NCBI GenBank assembly: GCA_965652145.1
Contig: CBFGTV010000022.1
Coordinates: 1 to 49,422 of the forward strand
Origin: CBFGTV01 sp965652145
GTDB taxonomy: Bacteria > Bacillota > Clostridia > Peptostreptococcales > Natronincolaceae
Reading direction: 5' to 3'
DNA: 49,422 nt
Part shown: positions 48,617-49,422 of the stretch, piece after piece
How positions within the stretch are numbered: position 1 is the stretch's first letter
How the letters are laid out: every line of letters starts with the position of its first letter
Notes under the pieces: generated by a model
Seen by the model: the letters and a program-made list of their open reading frames with translations, nothing else
Databases searched by the model: none
Told to the model about the DNA's origin: nothing
Translations under genes and position numbers: made by a program

Positions 48617-49422
48617 TCCCTTTTCAAGATTGTGTGGCAAGACCGGAGCAAAATGAAAAAGCCTATTTGCTTACCAATCATCTGGAAAAGGTAGCTGAGG
48701 GCTGGAGCCAATACCAGAAGGGACATTTAAAAGTGTTGTATCAGCTAGGCGGTTATTGCCATGATGCTGGAAAAGGGCAGTATAGTTGGCAGCAATATAT
48801 TGGTAAGGCCCATACTAAAAGGGGAGAGGGGCCACCCCATGCTCCCCTGGGCAGTTTTATCTTCACCTATCTGGCAGAGGCTTATATTCTGGCAGCTGGA
48901 ATTAACGAACGGGACTATTTCTTTCATATAGCACGAATCGCTCGGGATATTGATGATCACCATGGTACATTACAAGATATCGATGAACAGCAAATACCCT
49001 GGAACGGGATGGTAACCAAAAAGCATTTAATGGAAATTGATTGGAGCGGTTTTCATACCTTTATTGAAGGAAAGATATCTATCCTTAAAGGATATCTTGA
49101 TTTTGACGTGGATAAAATGTTGGCGTGGGAGAAGGCTTATAAAGAAAAATGGAAATCATTATTGACAAAACGCAGGCTCCTTAGAAGTGGAGACAAAGCA
49201 AAGGCAGCACTAATCTGTCTTAGAAGTGATACAGCTTCATTTATCACTTCGGATCGAATAGATGCGGCAGATATGACGATAGAAGAGGCTGATCAGCAAG
49301 CCTTCTTAAAGGCCCAAAAAAAATTGGAACGGCTATGCATGAAAAGGCAAAAGGAAAATAAAAACATGAATCAGCTTCGGGCCTCTATCCAGAAAAAAGT
49401 ACTTAACAAATATATAAAAAAC
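48610..49422 (+). CDS. cas3: Cas3 helicase-nuclease, N-terminal HD domain part (runs off the window)
   Basis: From ATG at 48610 the frame is open to the last base: 271 codons and no stop. The HD nuclease motifs are visible: H24 in TNHLEKVAEG, H51-D52 in CHDAGK, H77 in PHAPLG, H117-H118 in DDHHG, and the SDRIDAAD segment near residue 215. The helicase part must lie beyond the window unless it is a split Cas3''. It degrades target DNA recruited by Cascade. The adaptation genes (cas4, cas1, cas2) would be expected further downstream. Confidence 0.92.
   Translation, partial: MVIPFQDCVARPEQNEKAYLLTNHLEKVAEGWSQYQKGHLKVLYQLGGYCHDAGKGQYSWQQYIGKAHTKRGEGPPHAPLGSFIFTYLAEAYILAAGINERDYFFHIARIARDIDDHHGTLQDIDEQQIPWNGMVTKKHLMEIDWSGFHTFIEGKISILKGYLDFDVDKMLAWEKAYKEKWKSLLTKRRLLRSGDKAKAALICLRSDTASFITSDRIDAADMTIEEADQQAFLKAQKKLERLCMKRQKENKNMNQLRASIQKKVLNKYIKN

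Noticed and set aside
1..49422. tRNA, rRNA, intact insertion sequences or prophage genes
   Set aside because: Looked for transposase/integrase frames, tRNA-like ends and rRNA blocks; none were recognised.

Overview
The window reads as chromosomal DNA of a strictly anaerobic, low-GC member of the Clostridia (Firmicutes). The support is strong AGGAGG-type ribosome sites, frequent TTG/GTG starts, a glycyl-radical choline lyase, an Rrf2 regulator behind a consensus sigma-A promoter, and a clostridial-type I-B CRISPR repeat. I would not name a genus from sequence alone.

Layout. (1) 1-12,000: ordinary mixed genes. These are the tail of a nitrogenase-like oxidoreductase, an Rrf2 regulator with a MATE pump, a Nudix hydrolase, an alpha/beta hydrolase, an EcsC-family protein, a pirin, a coiled-coil hypothetical, a lipoprotein, an orphan iron-siderophore binding lipoprotein with an AraC regulator, a divergent peptide deformylase and a metallo-beta-lactamase-fold protein. 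(2) 12,168-31,158: a choline-degrading glycyl-radical microcompartment (GRM/cut) locus. An iron alcohol dehydrogenase and a MerR regulator come first. After a repeat-rich gap follows a tight run of 20 same-strand genes (15,117-31,103). They encode a DMT-family transporter, a small winged-helix-like protein, eight shell or shell-like proteins, two aldehyde dehydrogenases, choline TMA-lyase CutC, its activase CutD, EutP-, EutT-, EutJ- and EutQ-like accessory proteins, an RnfC/PduS-like flavo-iron-sulfur protein and PduL. (3) 31,136-36,410: a NarL-type two-component system divergent from an ATPase/two-permease ABC exporter, arranged like the linearmycin-resistance (Lnr) modules. (4) 36,630-38,550: a nucleotidyltransferase and an AAA ATPase. 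(5) 38,631-39,609: a CRISPR array of 13 repeats with a leader promoter on its left. (6) 39,891-43,744: a LysR regulator, an M20 peptidase and a YjiH/YjiG-type membrane pair with a small membrane protein. (7) 44,115 to the end: type I-B cas6-cas8b-cas7-cas5-cas3', with cas3 running off the window.

How the microcompartment should work (family knowledge plus the residues seen). CutC, activated by CutD, splits choline into trimethylamine and acetaldehyde inside the shell. A CoA-acylating aldehyde dehydrogenase oxidises acetaldehyde to acetyl-CoA, and the alcohol dehydrogenase reduces it to ethanol, which recycles NADH. PduL makes acetyl-phosphate, and EutP/EutQ-type proteins may yield ATP and acetate. 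The PduT-like shell protein keeps the iron-sulfur cysteine (C38) and sits next to the RnfC/PduS-like protein, suggesting electron transfer across the shell.

Most notable points: the first aldehyde dehydrogenase has serine at exactly the position (251) where the second has the catalytic cysteine; a EutT-like protein in this B12-independent system lacks the EutT metal motif; one shell protein carries a 120-residue tail ending in a SAP/Rho-N-like helical segment; an unrecognised winged-helix-like protein sits in the operon; cas8b contains an in-frame internal start with a near-perfect ribosome site, predicting a separate Cas11 small subunit; and the cas genes and array are separated by an unrelated operon. 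No rRNA, tRNA, intact insertion sequence or prophage was recognised.
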